Shown here: in pieces, positions 1 through 9,192 of the stretch | How the letters are laid out: every line of letters begins with the position of its first letter | How positions within the stretch are numbered: position 1 is the stretch's first letter | Source: Actinomucor elegans | Taxonomy: Eukaryota > Mucoromycota > Mucoromycetes > Mucorales > Mucoraceae | Direction of reading: 5' to 3' | Assembly: GCA_026027325.1 (NCBI GenBank) | Contig: JAMSLZ010000003.1 | Coordinates: forward strand, 62,001 to 126,000 | DNA: 64,000 nucleotides | The notes under the pieces: model-generated | Databases searched by the model: none | Seen by the model: only the letters and a program-made list of their open reading frames with translations | What the model was told of the DNA's origin: nothing | Translations under genes and position numbers: made by a program

Positions 1-464
1 GCATAGTCTTCAATGGACTGAATCCAAGCTTCAATAATGTGGGGGTCTCTGGATCCATCATATTTTCGAGGTTTCTCAACAAAGTCGAAATCATCGTTCT
101 TGTTTTGTTGCTTAGTGAGGATAACCTCCTTTAAGATTTCTGCAAGCTTTAATATGTCGCTGTTGGAAGTACTAGCAGCTGACGTGCCTTCATCTTGATT
201 ATGGGGCATGTTGTTGTTTTCAATGTTTATGTTGTCTTTTCCAAAATATTTTGTTGCAAAGGAATTAGCTAATTAATTCCAATATTCTTGTCTTTTCTTG
301 GTTGATGTGAGTCTTTCTTCTGTTGTAAACTGGTCTGTTTTTGTTCTTCTTAGTTTCTCAGTAAAGTACTTTATGTCTATTTCCAAATTTAATAACGATA
401 CGACTCTTTCTTCAATTTCAAACTGGTTCTTTAAATCCTTGAGTTCTTCTGTCGAATTATTCAT
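1..464 (-). pseudogene. gag-like protein of an LTR retrotransposon, 5' part only
   Basis: On the minus strand an open frame starts with ATG at 464, meets one TAA at 273-275, then continues in the same frame past the left edge. The first 63 residues are charged and coiled-coil-like. After the stop the frame resumes, has an internal Met at 209, and reaches a stretch with KYDGSRDPHIIEAW and IQSIEDY, the type of sequence found near the start of Ty3/gypsy gag capsid regions. Either the gag carries a nonsense mutation or translation starts at 209. The segment lies just downstream (on this strand) of a primer-binding-site-like sequence and an LTR, as expected for gag. The rest of the element is outside the window, so the superfamily is an inference. 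Confidence 0.55.
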
Positions 465-504
465 TCACGCTGCAATAATTCCGAATAAAAATAAACAATC
501 AATT

Positions 505-520
505 GGTTCTGATGCTACCA
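505..520 (-). other. Putative primer-binding site of the LTR retrotransposon
   Basis: Read on the minus strand, TGGTAGCATCAGAACC begins two bases after the LTR end at 523. The TGGTAGCA start resembles the complement of an initiator-tRNA 3' end used by many LTR retroelements. Position between the LTR and gag supports the call; the second half of the site does not obviously match a known tRNA. Confidence 0.45.
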
Positions 521-522
521 AA

Positions 523-811
523 TGTCGTGTGCAGAGCTATATACTTTTAAAGTAGATTGAAATAAGTTTATACAAAATATTATATATGGGATAAAAGGAT
601 GTCTTTTATTGTTTTCCATTTCATTTGATATTTATAATCGATTGAAGGTAACACACAAGTCTGTGTGTACCTGACAACACACAGATTTGTGCGTAACCTT
701 TTAATTAGTATAAATATCAAACAGAATGCTAAATGAATAAAGGTCATCTTTTATCTCTTAATTACACTTTTATATAAATCTACACTAAAATATACATCTC
801 TGCTCACGACA
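523..811 (-). repeat. LTR that is itself a long imperfect inverted repeat
   Basis: A 289-bp unit whose outer ends are TGTCGTGAGCAGAG and CTCTGCACACGACA (minus-strand reading), so it starts TG and ends CA. The left arm (523 to about 670) and the reverse complement of the right arm (about 672-811) align nearly end to end, sharing GATAAAAG, TTGATATTTATA and ACAAATCTGTGTG-like blocks. The gag and primer-binding-site-like sequence beside it argue for an LTR. A foldback or MITE-type element is the alternative. A second, partial copy follows after four bases (816-836, then 2802 to about 2925), split by the Tc1 insertion. Confidence 0.6.
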
Positions 812-815
812 TTTG

Positions 816-836
816 TGTCGTGTGCAGAGTTATATA
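816..836. repeat. First piece of a second, truncated copy of the palindromic LTR
   Basis: Positions 816-836 read TGTCGTGTGCAGAG then TTATATA, matching 523-543. The copy is broken by the Tc1 element at the TA dinucleotide and resumes at 2802. Only about one arm of the inverted repeat is present in total. Confidence 0.6.
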
Positions 837-1098
837 CAGTGACCAGCAAAACTGTTACAATGTTTTCAGTTTTTGAACATAATCGCTTATATCTCCACGA
901 GATCGCTTTCATACTAAATGAGAAATAGCTTATTCTGAAGCCCAAGTTATCGGCTTTATTAAGAATGTTTCGGATTTGTGACTGCGTTAGTATTTTCGGA
1001 GAAATAGATTGAGAAATGAGAGGACAACATTGTAACAGTTTTGCACGGCTAGGCCCATTATTATACTAAGTCACTTTATTCAATTTTAATAGTCAGTC

Positions 1099-1400
1099 TG
1101 TGGTGAAATAGCCACATAATTGAAGTACAGACAGACTAGAGGCCTGTGCGCCCTAGCTGTAGCACATACATACTAAAGCATCATTGATTACCTTATACAG
1201 CGATACAGTCCTTAAACAGAGATACGTCCTTCTTATACTTCTTATATGAACACAAGTAAATAACCTTCAGTCACAATTCAACGAGTATAAATACAAGCTC
1301 GAAAAACTAGTTCGAAATAATTAATCACATTTAAGTTGAATAAACTATAACCAAGTTATAATCGACTTACTACCTGCTTTTATATTTTAATTTTACCGCA
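1099..1400. repeat. Solo LTR (302 bp), family shared with 10778-11079
   Basis: Starts TGTGGTGAAATAGCC and ends TTTTACCGCA, flanked by the perfect 5-bp duplication CAGTC at 1094-1098 and 1401-1405. The same 302-bp sequence occurs in the opposite orientation at 10778-11079, with only a few visible differences concentrated near 1307-1330. It lies inside the Tc1 element at the 3' end of the transposase gene. No internal retrotransposon sequence is attached, so it is a recombination remnant. Confidence 0.92.
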
Positions 1401-2426
1401 CAGTCCAGTGCCCTTTTCTTCTGATACATTGTTCAATACGACGTGGCATGCTATGGATGACATTTCGGCACTCTTCCTTGTCTATAACGTCGTACCAAAC
1501 CTTGGTGACTCTCTCATAAAGCTCTTGCATGCCCTTAGGAGGAGTATCATACTCGTTCAACCTTATTTTTAACAACCGCCACATATTCTCGATTGGGTTG
1601 AGGTCTGGTGATTGTGGGGGCCACTCTAATACTTGATATTCTTGGTTTTTGAGGTATTCTTGTACCAAATTCGACGTATGCTTAGGATCATTGTCATGCT
1701 GGAATACCATATCTGGTCGCGCCTAAGATTCAATTTTTCTGCAGCAAAGTTGATTGTCCGATCTTGCTCGTCTTGTAAGATCTCTTTGTACAGTGTTTTG
1801 TCCATATTACCATCAATCTTGCACATCCAACCCGTTCCAGCATAAGTTAAGGCACTCCAGATCATGATACTACCACCACCGTGTTTGACTGTAACTTTGA
1901 CATGTTTAGGTTGAAGCTGCTCCCCGTCCCTAATCCAAGCCCAGACACGGCCATCCGAGTTAAATCGATTGATTTTGGTCTCATCAGACCAAATAACCCG
2001 TTTCCAGTCATCAATGGTCCAGTCACGGTGGGCTTTGCACCACTCAAGCCTCTTGCGGATGTTCTTCTTGCTAAGCAATGGCCATTTAGGCTTCTCAATA
2101 GCACCCAAGCCTGCTCTACGAAGGGCTCTTCTAATCGTATCGGGGCTCACAAGGATACCAAGGTCCTTTTTTAATGCTTTCTTGGCCTTCACAGCGTTAT
2201 CCAACTTCCCTGTGGTGATTTGGCGCGAGCAATACCTTTCATCGGCATGTGACAGGGCTTGTGGTCTGCCGCCTTTGTTCATTTTACGGTCCGAACAAGC
2301 TTGCTTTCCGATTCGACACACAGTAGCGGTACTAAGGCCGACCTTTTGGGATACTTCCCGAATAGTTTCGCCTGATTTCAAAAGAGAAACAATGCGATTA
2401 CGTTGAGAGACAGAGGTTGCGCGCAT
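1393..2426 (-). pseudogene. Tc1-type transposase, frameshifted and disrupted at its 3' end
   Basis: The protein begins with ATG at 2426 and a helix-turn-helix region (RIVSLLKSGETIREVSQK), followed by the catalytic core. The first acidic site is VIWSDETKINRF, the second is HDNDPKHTS and the third is SPDLNPIENMW. I count 34 residues between the second Asp and the Glu, the DD34E spacing of Tc1 elements. The frame changes once near 1710-1725, just before HDNDPKHTS, so the two catalytic halves are in different frames. The 3' end runs into a solo LTR (1099-1400), whose insertion replaced the last codons after GHWT. The gene is therefore inactive unless the frameshift is a sequence error. Confidence 0.88.
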
Positions 2427-2801
2427 AGGTAGAGTTAAGTTGTTATAAAATCACAAATCTACTGAGTAAAAAAACCCAAAGTTATAGTACAGTGTTTTTA
2501 ACGATTTTAAAAGTATTCGGCTTGAACCTGTAAGCTCTAAGAGGAATAGCCAAGTTGTGGTATTCCATTTTTTTAATTTTTCATGATAGCAGCAAAACTG
2601 TTACAATGTTGTTCTCTCATTTCTCAATCTGTTTCTCCGAAAATACTAACGCAGTCACAAATCCGAAACATTCTTAATAAAGCCGATAACTTGGGCTTCA
2701 GAATAAGCTATTTCTCATTTAGTATGAATGCGATCTTGTGGAGATATAAGCGATTATGTTCAAAAACTGAAAACATTGTAACAGTTTTGCTGGTCACTGT
2801 A

Positions 2802-2925
2802 TTTTTAAAGTAGATTGAAATAAGTTTATACAAAAGATTATATATAGGATAAAAGGATGTCTTTTATTGTTTTCCATTTCATTTGATATTTATAATTGAT
2901 TGAAGGTAACACACAAGTCTGTGAG
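2802..2925. repeat. Continuation of the truncated LTR copy split by the Tc1 element
   Basis: Sequence from 2802 matches 544 to about 660 of the first LTR copy (AAAGTAGATTGAAATAAG, GGATAAAAGGATGTC, AGGTAACACACAAGTCTG) and stops near the centre of the inverted repeat. The following 290 bp (2926-3217) are very AT-rich with no recognisable feature. Confidence 0.6.
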
Positions 2926-3219
2926 TCACGTTTATTAGTATATTGTAGTTGTAAGTTACAAAAATAACTTACTACGTGCTTTTTTAATTGATTTTTTAAA
3001 GAAAAAAAATTATGAAATTTGTTTTGAAAAATAAAAATTTCACTCATACATATAAAATTATTAAAATATAATTAATGCTATTTATAAATTTATAATTATT
3101 TACAAAAATAATATTAATTAAAAATAAAACGATATATAAAATGTTTTATACAGTATATAATTTATTAAGGTATTTAAAACAATAAGTTATTTTTATAGTT
3201 ATATTAAAAATTAAAAGTA

Positions 3220-4879
3220 CTGTATGCGAAAAAAAGGTTTCAATGTTTTCCAATTTTGAATATTTCATCATATAAGCAGCTTATAACTCTATAAAACAAA
3301 CATGTTACTTAGAGAAAGTTGTAGAAGAAATGAAGGGCTTTCAGATGATATATGCTTTGTTCTTAACAAACAAAAGTTTATTAGTACTTATATAAGTATA
3401 AAGTTAAAAAGTAAAAAATTAAGCTTGCTAAAAAGTACGGAAAAAAAATTAATAATTTGTTTGTTGACCTTTACTTTTTATAACAGTTTCAATTCTACCA
3501 GGCATGCTATCAATCTATTTCAGGCAGTCCTCCTTAGTAAATTTATACCACTCTATATTGATCCTCTTTTCTAGTTCTTCTACAGTATGAGGTTTACTTG
3601 GGTACTGTCCCAAACGGTTTTTCAATTGGTGCCACATATGTTCAATTGGGTTCAAATCGGGGCTTTGCGGTGGCCAGTTATAAATTTGGTCCACATTGAA
3701 CTTGTTTTTGGGAAACAACTTTTTAGCAATAGTTGATCTATGAGGAGTGGCCTTGTCTCGTTGAAAACAAACATGTTTTGAATCCAACTCATAATAGTCT
3801 AAGGTATCTTTAAGTGATGACTGAAGTATTTCAACGTACAAAGATGAATTTATCGAGCCTTCAATGATTGTAGTACCATAACCAGGGCCTTTCGCTGTTA
3901 TACAAGTCCAAAACATGACACTACCCCCTTCCTACTGAATTTGGAGATCTAAATAGTGAGGGCGAACAACATCATTTAGCTGAGACCAATAGTACTTAAT
4001 ACCGTCTGAAGCCCAAATGTTAACCTTTGTTTTGTCTGAACATATCCACTTACGCCAGTTGTCCTTGGCTAACACCCTATGTTGTTTAGCCCACGCAAGT
4101 CGCTTTTTTCTATTGCTTTCGGAGATGAAATTAGACTCCTGTTTTCTTTTTGCTTTGAAGCCCATAGAATGAAGCATTAACTGAATGTTCCTGATTGTCA
4201 TATTTATTCCAACTGAAATAAGATAAGCCTTTTTATCTTGTGGTGATTTGAATTGACCGGCTTTCATCTTATTTCGAATGTATTTCTTTGTTGTATTGCT
4301 TATTGAACATGGCCTTCCAGTGATAGCAGGCTTCGTAGTAGGAAAAAACTTTGCTTTATATCTACTAATAGTGGCTAGAGAAATATTTGGTAGTTGTTTC
4401 TGGATTCTTGAGTATGGAGTGTTTGTTTACAACAGTGACTTGAGAGTGTCTTGCTTATCTTTAGTAATAGAACGAATCATGATGTTAATTTTTTTATAAA
4501 AAAAAAAGTGATGAAAATATTCAATTTGGACAGGACGAGCCAGCTTCTTTTATTCTTTATTTTAATTTTCCTATTCATAAAGAACGTCCCATTGTTTTGG
4601 AACATGTTTTAAATTTCTTCGATAGCTCAATTTAAAATAATTTTATGCGACGCTAAGTAATGACGAATTTTGAAAAATCAAAAAATCAAAATTTCTCAAA
4701 TTCGCCTTAGCTCCGTAGTGTTAAATAGAGTTCGCAATAAAGGAAAACCTATAGGAAAAAAGGCCAAAGTTTTAGCCCTCTATTGATACTAACATCAACC
4801 GCATAGTTTTATTTTAGACAGCTGTGTAAAGAGAAAAAGGTTAATTTATAAAACATTGAAACCCTTTTTTCGCATACAG
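3220..4879 (-). mobile_element. Second Tc1/mariner-like element with short inverted repeats
   Basis: Flanked by TA at 3218-3219 and 4880-4881. The ends are CTGTATGCGAAAAAAAGG at 3220 and its near-perfect inverse at 4879, giving inverted repeats of about 30 bp. The element is 1660 bp and encodes one transposase on the minus strand (3449-4480). It is unrelated in its termini to the element at 837-2799. Confidence 0.9.
3449..4480 (-). pseudogene. Tc1/mariner-type transposase with three in-frame stop codons
   Basis: From ATG at 4480 to TAA at 3449 one frame of 344 codons is preserved with no frameshift, but it contains TAA at 4427-4429, TAG at 3932-3934 and TAG at 3515-3517. The N-terminal part holds helix-turn-helix-like sequence. 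The catalytic region shows CSDKTKVNIW, then FQRDKATPHRS, then SPDLNPIEHMW. I count 37 residues between the second Asp and the Glu, wider than the 34 of Tc1 proper. The usual SDET is SDKT here and DNAP is DKATP, so catalytic surroundings have also drifted. It is a decayed transposase; the clade needs a tree. Confidence 0.82.
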
Positions 4880-5097
4880 TATGTAATATTTCGACTACAT
4901 CGCTATTATCGGAAACTTTCATATTTTCGCATAACTTAAAAATTTAATTATCAGCTATGACGTTGGAGTGACGTAAATAAACAAACTTAAAAGCTTATAG
5001 GAATATTATAATCAATTTTGTGAATAGTTATAAAGTTATTTGAAAAGGTTAGCGTCATTTTCCATGAAGATATCCCCGAATAAAGTTTTGTGCACCA

Positions 5098-6003
5098 GTT
5101 ATTTCCACCACTGTAGCACCCTCTCAGGTTAGAAAAAACCTACAACAAGCAGGTATTCAACAATCTCGCCTCCTGGAGATCCATTACCCGTATCAGAACG
5201 TCATAGCCCTACTTTTCCACAACGAATACGTTGAGGAAGCAAGAAATCTCTTACGCAAGGCGGTCGTTCTGTCCGATTTCAACCCCATATCCCCTTCGAT
5301 CCTTCGCGATCCCAAACACCAAGACCTCTCTGACGCAGACAAACTCTTGACTGTCCAAGAGATCCATCACAATCGTCTTTTAAGAGCTCTCAACCGCATT
5401 CGTTCACCTATCAATCTGGCAGTGGCTCGGTCGTTCCTGCAACAGGAATGGATCACGCAAGCTCAATATGACACCTTTAAACACGGCGGCGTGATGGACA
5501 AGCCCCAAAGTGAAGATGAAGTCATGGATGATCCCCTCGCCAACTTCACAACCGACAATTCCAACACCATCTGTTGTAAACATGACTTGTTCAGTGTCCG
5601 TCACCAATGAGGTCAATGTTCGACAATGCTTATACTCAGCTTGTGCTTTGACAGCTTTGTAACGTCGGTTAAGAGATATATATGGAAATCAATGCTTAGT
5701 GCAACTAACCTTCATAAACTATCTATCACCGAATATAAAGTCGTACTAGAATGGATTACTATAAATCCTTGTTAACTCCATGAGCACAGTCTTTGACTAA
5801 CTCAATCGTCTATAATATCAAGTTAAATCCGAACTTCAATTTTGTATAAATAGCTCATCATTTTAATGCTTTAATAAATCAATTCGTTTTATCAGTCTGG
5901 TTATTTTTACAGTCTTTATTATATTCGATATAACACCATCATCGAACACATTATGAATACTGAGAGCCAAGCTGAGGGCGATAAATCAGCCCCCCACTCT
6001 TAA
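5098..6003 (+). pseudogene. LINE ORF1 C-terminal part, interrupted by a solo LTR
   Basis: An open frame enters from about 5068 and reads VRKNLQQAGIQQSRLLE, then LSDFNPISPSILRDP and RALNRIRSPINLAVARSF, and is cut by the LTR that starts at 5572 after the codons for NSNTI. Past the LTR (from 5941) the same frame continues IEHIMNTESQAEGDKSAPHS to TAA at 6001-6003, overlapping the open frame of ORF2. There is no recognised domain in the surviving part. The assignment to ORF1 rests on its position directly ahead of the endonuclease-RT frame. The N-terminus is missing, as expected of a 5'-truncated LINE copy. Confidence 0.6.
5572..5935 (+). repeat. Solo LTR (364 bp) inside LINE ORF1
   Basis: Starts TGTTGTAAACATG and ends TTCGATATAACA, with perfect 5-bp duplications CCATC at 5567-5571 and 5936-5940. 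A TATA-like TGTATAAATAGC lies near 5844 and an AATAAA near 5872, matching an LTR promoter and poly(A) signal in this orientation. Removing it joins the two parts of ORF1 in frame. Confidence 0.9.
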
Positions 6004-7863
6004 GAGTACCCATATCCTTTTCCCAACGTCCCATTGTAATACTAATAATACTAATTCCTCATCTCTATCCAAACCCTCTCCTTTTAGAATTAGCTCACTC
6101 AATTGTCGCAGCCTAACTACACCTTCCAAGCCAGAAACCAGTGCCGAATTCATTCACTATCTTCGAAAACTAAACTATGATATCCTATGCTTACAAGAAA
6201 CACATGTAAAACAAAACATGGAGGATATTCTAAACATCCAGTTCCAATCCACTTCAACATGTTGGTCAAAACATTGTGGTATTGTAGCTCTGAACCCAAA
6301 TTTAGAATTACACCCTCTTTTTATTACTCTAGACCAACGACTCATTGTCTGTCAAGTCAATCATGTCAATGCTCATTTCCCGCCAATCATTGTTTGTAAC
6401 ATTTACGCTCCTGCACAAAACAAGGAACGTCAGGTCTTCTATGATAATATTCTCTCCTTACCTATATTTCAAAACCCTTACTCTCGTTCCTCTTCAGGCT
6501 TTCCCATAATAGATACCATCTCATATTCTGAATCAGATGAAGAAGGCCTATCTACATTCATTGACACACCTATGCTAATCCTAGGTGACTTTAATTACCA
6601 TGCCGCATCATATGCTACTGATAACTCTGATTATACTAACGAATATAGCATCCCTACTCCTGCAATACCAACAAATACTGAGCCAACACCAGCCTCAGCG
6701 CAACAACGATGGCACCAGCTGCTTACTGATCATTTCTTTGAATGTACCCATGCTCGTGAGGATGGTCCTCTATTACCAACCTTTCGTCGTGGCCTTTCCA
6801 AAACTACTATTGATTACCTCTATGCATCTCCATTCCTTCATCAAAAACTTCATTCATCCAGTATCGATTTCATGTCTAATGCCTGGACAGATCATGCTCT
6901 CTTAACTGCTCGATTTGTTTTTTATCCCCTTGATCATGGGCCAGGCCTTTGGCGTGCCAATCCACAACTTACCTCTAACCCTCACTTTACGGAAGCTCTT
7001 ACAACTGCACTCGATTCGTTCCATCTTTCACTGCCTCAAATGAACCCAACACCCACCATCCAAGAACAATGGGACCAACTCAAAACGATAGTCAAAGATA
7101 TAGCACTACAGTGTTCACGACGTAAAAGTGAATGGAGAAAACGACTTTTAACGCGCCTGCAACGTAAACGCAACAAAATGCTGCGTGATGCTCATGTTAC
7201 TGCCCAAGTTAGCTTTCGACTCCCAGTCGTCGAACAAACCATCTCTAACCTACAACAGGATATAGCTTATAATAGCCGCTTACGCGCTCTGGCAAACGAT
7301 GGCGCGAGAATGGTGAGACCTCGGCCGGTTACCTCAAGAGAACTATCGAAGCTCGACAATCTAAACGAGCTATACCACCTCTCCAACATCCCAGTACCAA
7401 TACAATTTGCCACACACCATCCACCATGGATGATGCCGTGTCCACCTTTTATAGCAATTTATACACTCCAACCCTTATTGACAATGACTCCGTTCAACAA
7501 ATGACATCTACTATTAATGATAGTGAATGTCTATCCACTGAAACACAATCTTCATTGACATCCCCTTTTACTAGGATAGAATTAATTGAAGGAACTGCTC
7601 GATGCCCGCGAAAAAGTAGCCCTGGTACCGATGGGCTACCATATGAAATGCTTACACTACTCTTGGACCACCACGAAACCGCCTTACTAGCCGTTAAAGT
7701 CTACAATGCGGCTCTTTCGGAAGGTATCTTCCCTGCTAGTTGGCTTACTACTTGTATGTGCCTACTCCCGAAGAAGGGCGACTTATCACTGTTAAAGAAT
7801 TGGAGACCGATTTCTTTAATTAACACGGATGCGAAGACATTTACTCGTTTGATCAATGGTAGA

Positions 7864-8329
7864 TGTTGAATCCGAAGTAGCTAAAGACCAAAGATTCACG
7901 TAATAATAATAATAAGACTTGTATATGTAATCAGATTACTGATTGGTAATAAGATAGTTATTGATTCTTTATTTCGATCATAAAATGAAGGTGTATTTAT
8001 ATTAGTTAAAGGTCTTATGTTTAACCGATTGACAGGTACTGCTGAGAATGAATGAATGAAACAATAATTCATGTTTAGCCGATTACTTGCAAGTTACGGT
8101 AGAATTAGTTTATACAAGTAAACATACTGTTCTTGTATTGGTTCTTGTATTATTACTGATGAGTAATGTTAATGACAAGTGATGATGAATCGATCTAGAA
8201 GCTTAATTTATTATGCGTGATTGCTTGATTGGTGAAACCTGTTTGTCGGGTCAATCAGTTACGCAGTTAGATAGCTTTAATTGAGACATGTCGTATGTAT
8301 AGCCTGTGAATATAAGCGTGTATACGACA
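7864..8329. repeat. Solo LTR (466 bp) inside the LINE reverse transcriptase
   Basis: Starts TGTTGAATCCGAAG and ends GTGTATACGACA, flanked by GTAGA at 7859-7863 and 8330-8334. Removal joins ...TRLIN-G-RLMPHFSK... in frame. Close to its 3' end TGTCGTATGTATA (8290) and TATACGACA form a short inverted pair. It resembles neither of the other LTR families in the window. Confidence 0.92.
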
Positions 8330-9192
8330 GTAGACTTATGCCCCATTTCTCCAAGATCATTTGCCCTGAACAATTAGGCTTTATGCCTGGCCGATTTATT
8401 GCTGAACATGGAATAACCGTCCAAGCTATAAAGATGCTTGCCAACCAACAGAACTCCGGTTCTATTGGACTGCTATTAGACCAAGAAAAGGCATATGACC
8501 GAGTTCACCCCGCCTACCTGTCTGCCATCATGACTCGATTCGGTATCCCTGGAACAATGATCGTTAGTATTACTAATCTATTCTTTTCCACACAGATACA
8601 AATTAACGTGAATGGTAATATCACCAAAGTACCAATTCCTCAACAACGTGGCCTCAGACAGGGCGATCCACTCAGCCCTTTACTATTCAACATTGCTTTC
8701 GATCCTTTTCTACGTCTGATCTCCCAAGACACCGCATTCTCCGGCTTTAATGTCTTAGAAGAAACTCTCAGCTCTCCACCTGATCAAGCAGACATATATC
8801 CTTCATTCTCCTTCTTGTATAACCCCTCTGATGAGGGTGCTACACCTTTAACCGCCGAACTACCTATTGCTACTCCATCTCTGACAGAGCCTAATGGAAA
8901 TACTACACCTCTCACACACAAAATTCTGGCATATGCCGATGATACTTTGGTTTTCCTTAAAGACCAACAAGATTTTATCCGTTTACAGGATGCAGTAAGT
9001 ATATATATGAAAGCATCTAATTCCCTTCTCAATTACCATAAGACACAAGCCTTCTCTCTGTCGGGTGCTCCACTCATGGAATGGAAATCTTTTCTCTTCG
9101 AAAAAGATATCACTTCCTGGCATGATCGATCTTCCCGCCAACCCTCTTACATATTTGGGGTTTCCCATCTGTTCAAGCATTACTCAAAGAAA

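Larger units (their letters stand above)
837..2799 (-). mobile_element. Tc1/mariner element (Tc1-like, DD34E) interrupted by a solo LTR
   Basis: The element is flanked by TA at 835-836 and 2800-2801 and starts CAGTGACCAGCAAAAC. Its terminal inverted repeats are 208 bp each (837-1044 and 2592-2799). Each TIR is bounded by two copies of the 19-mer GCAAAACTGTTACAATGTT, the inner one inverted. The interior carries one transposase on the minus strand. A 302-bp solo LTR sits near the 3' end of that gene; without it and its duplicated 5 bp the element would be about 1656 bp. It inserted into a partial LTR copy (816-836 / 2802 on). Confidence 0.92.

Noticed and set aside
1633..2406. Plus-strand ORFs opposite the Tc1 transposase
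   Set aside because: Shadows of the transposase codons; no family features.
3449..4480. Programmed read-through or alternative genetic code to explain the transposase stops
   Set aside because: All cellular genes in the window use TAA, TAG and TGA as stops; decay is simpler.
5617..5935. LTR start at TGTTCGACAATG (5617)
   Set aside because: No target duplication from that start; beginning at 5572 gives the exact CCATC duplication and restores ORF1.
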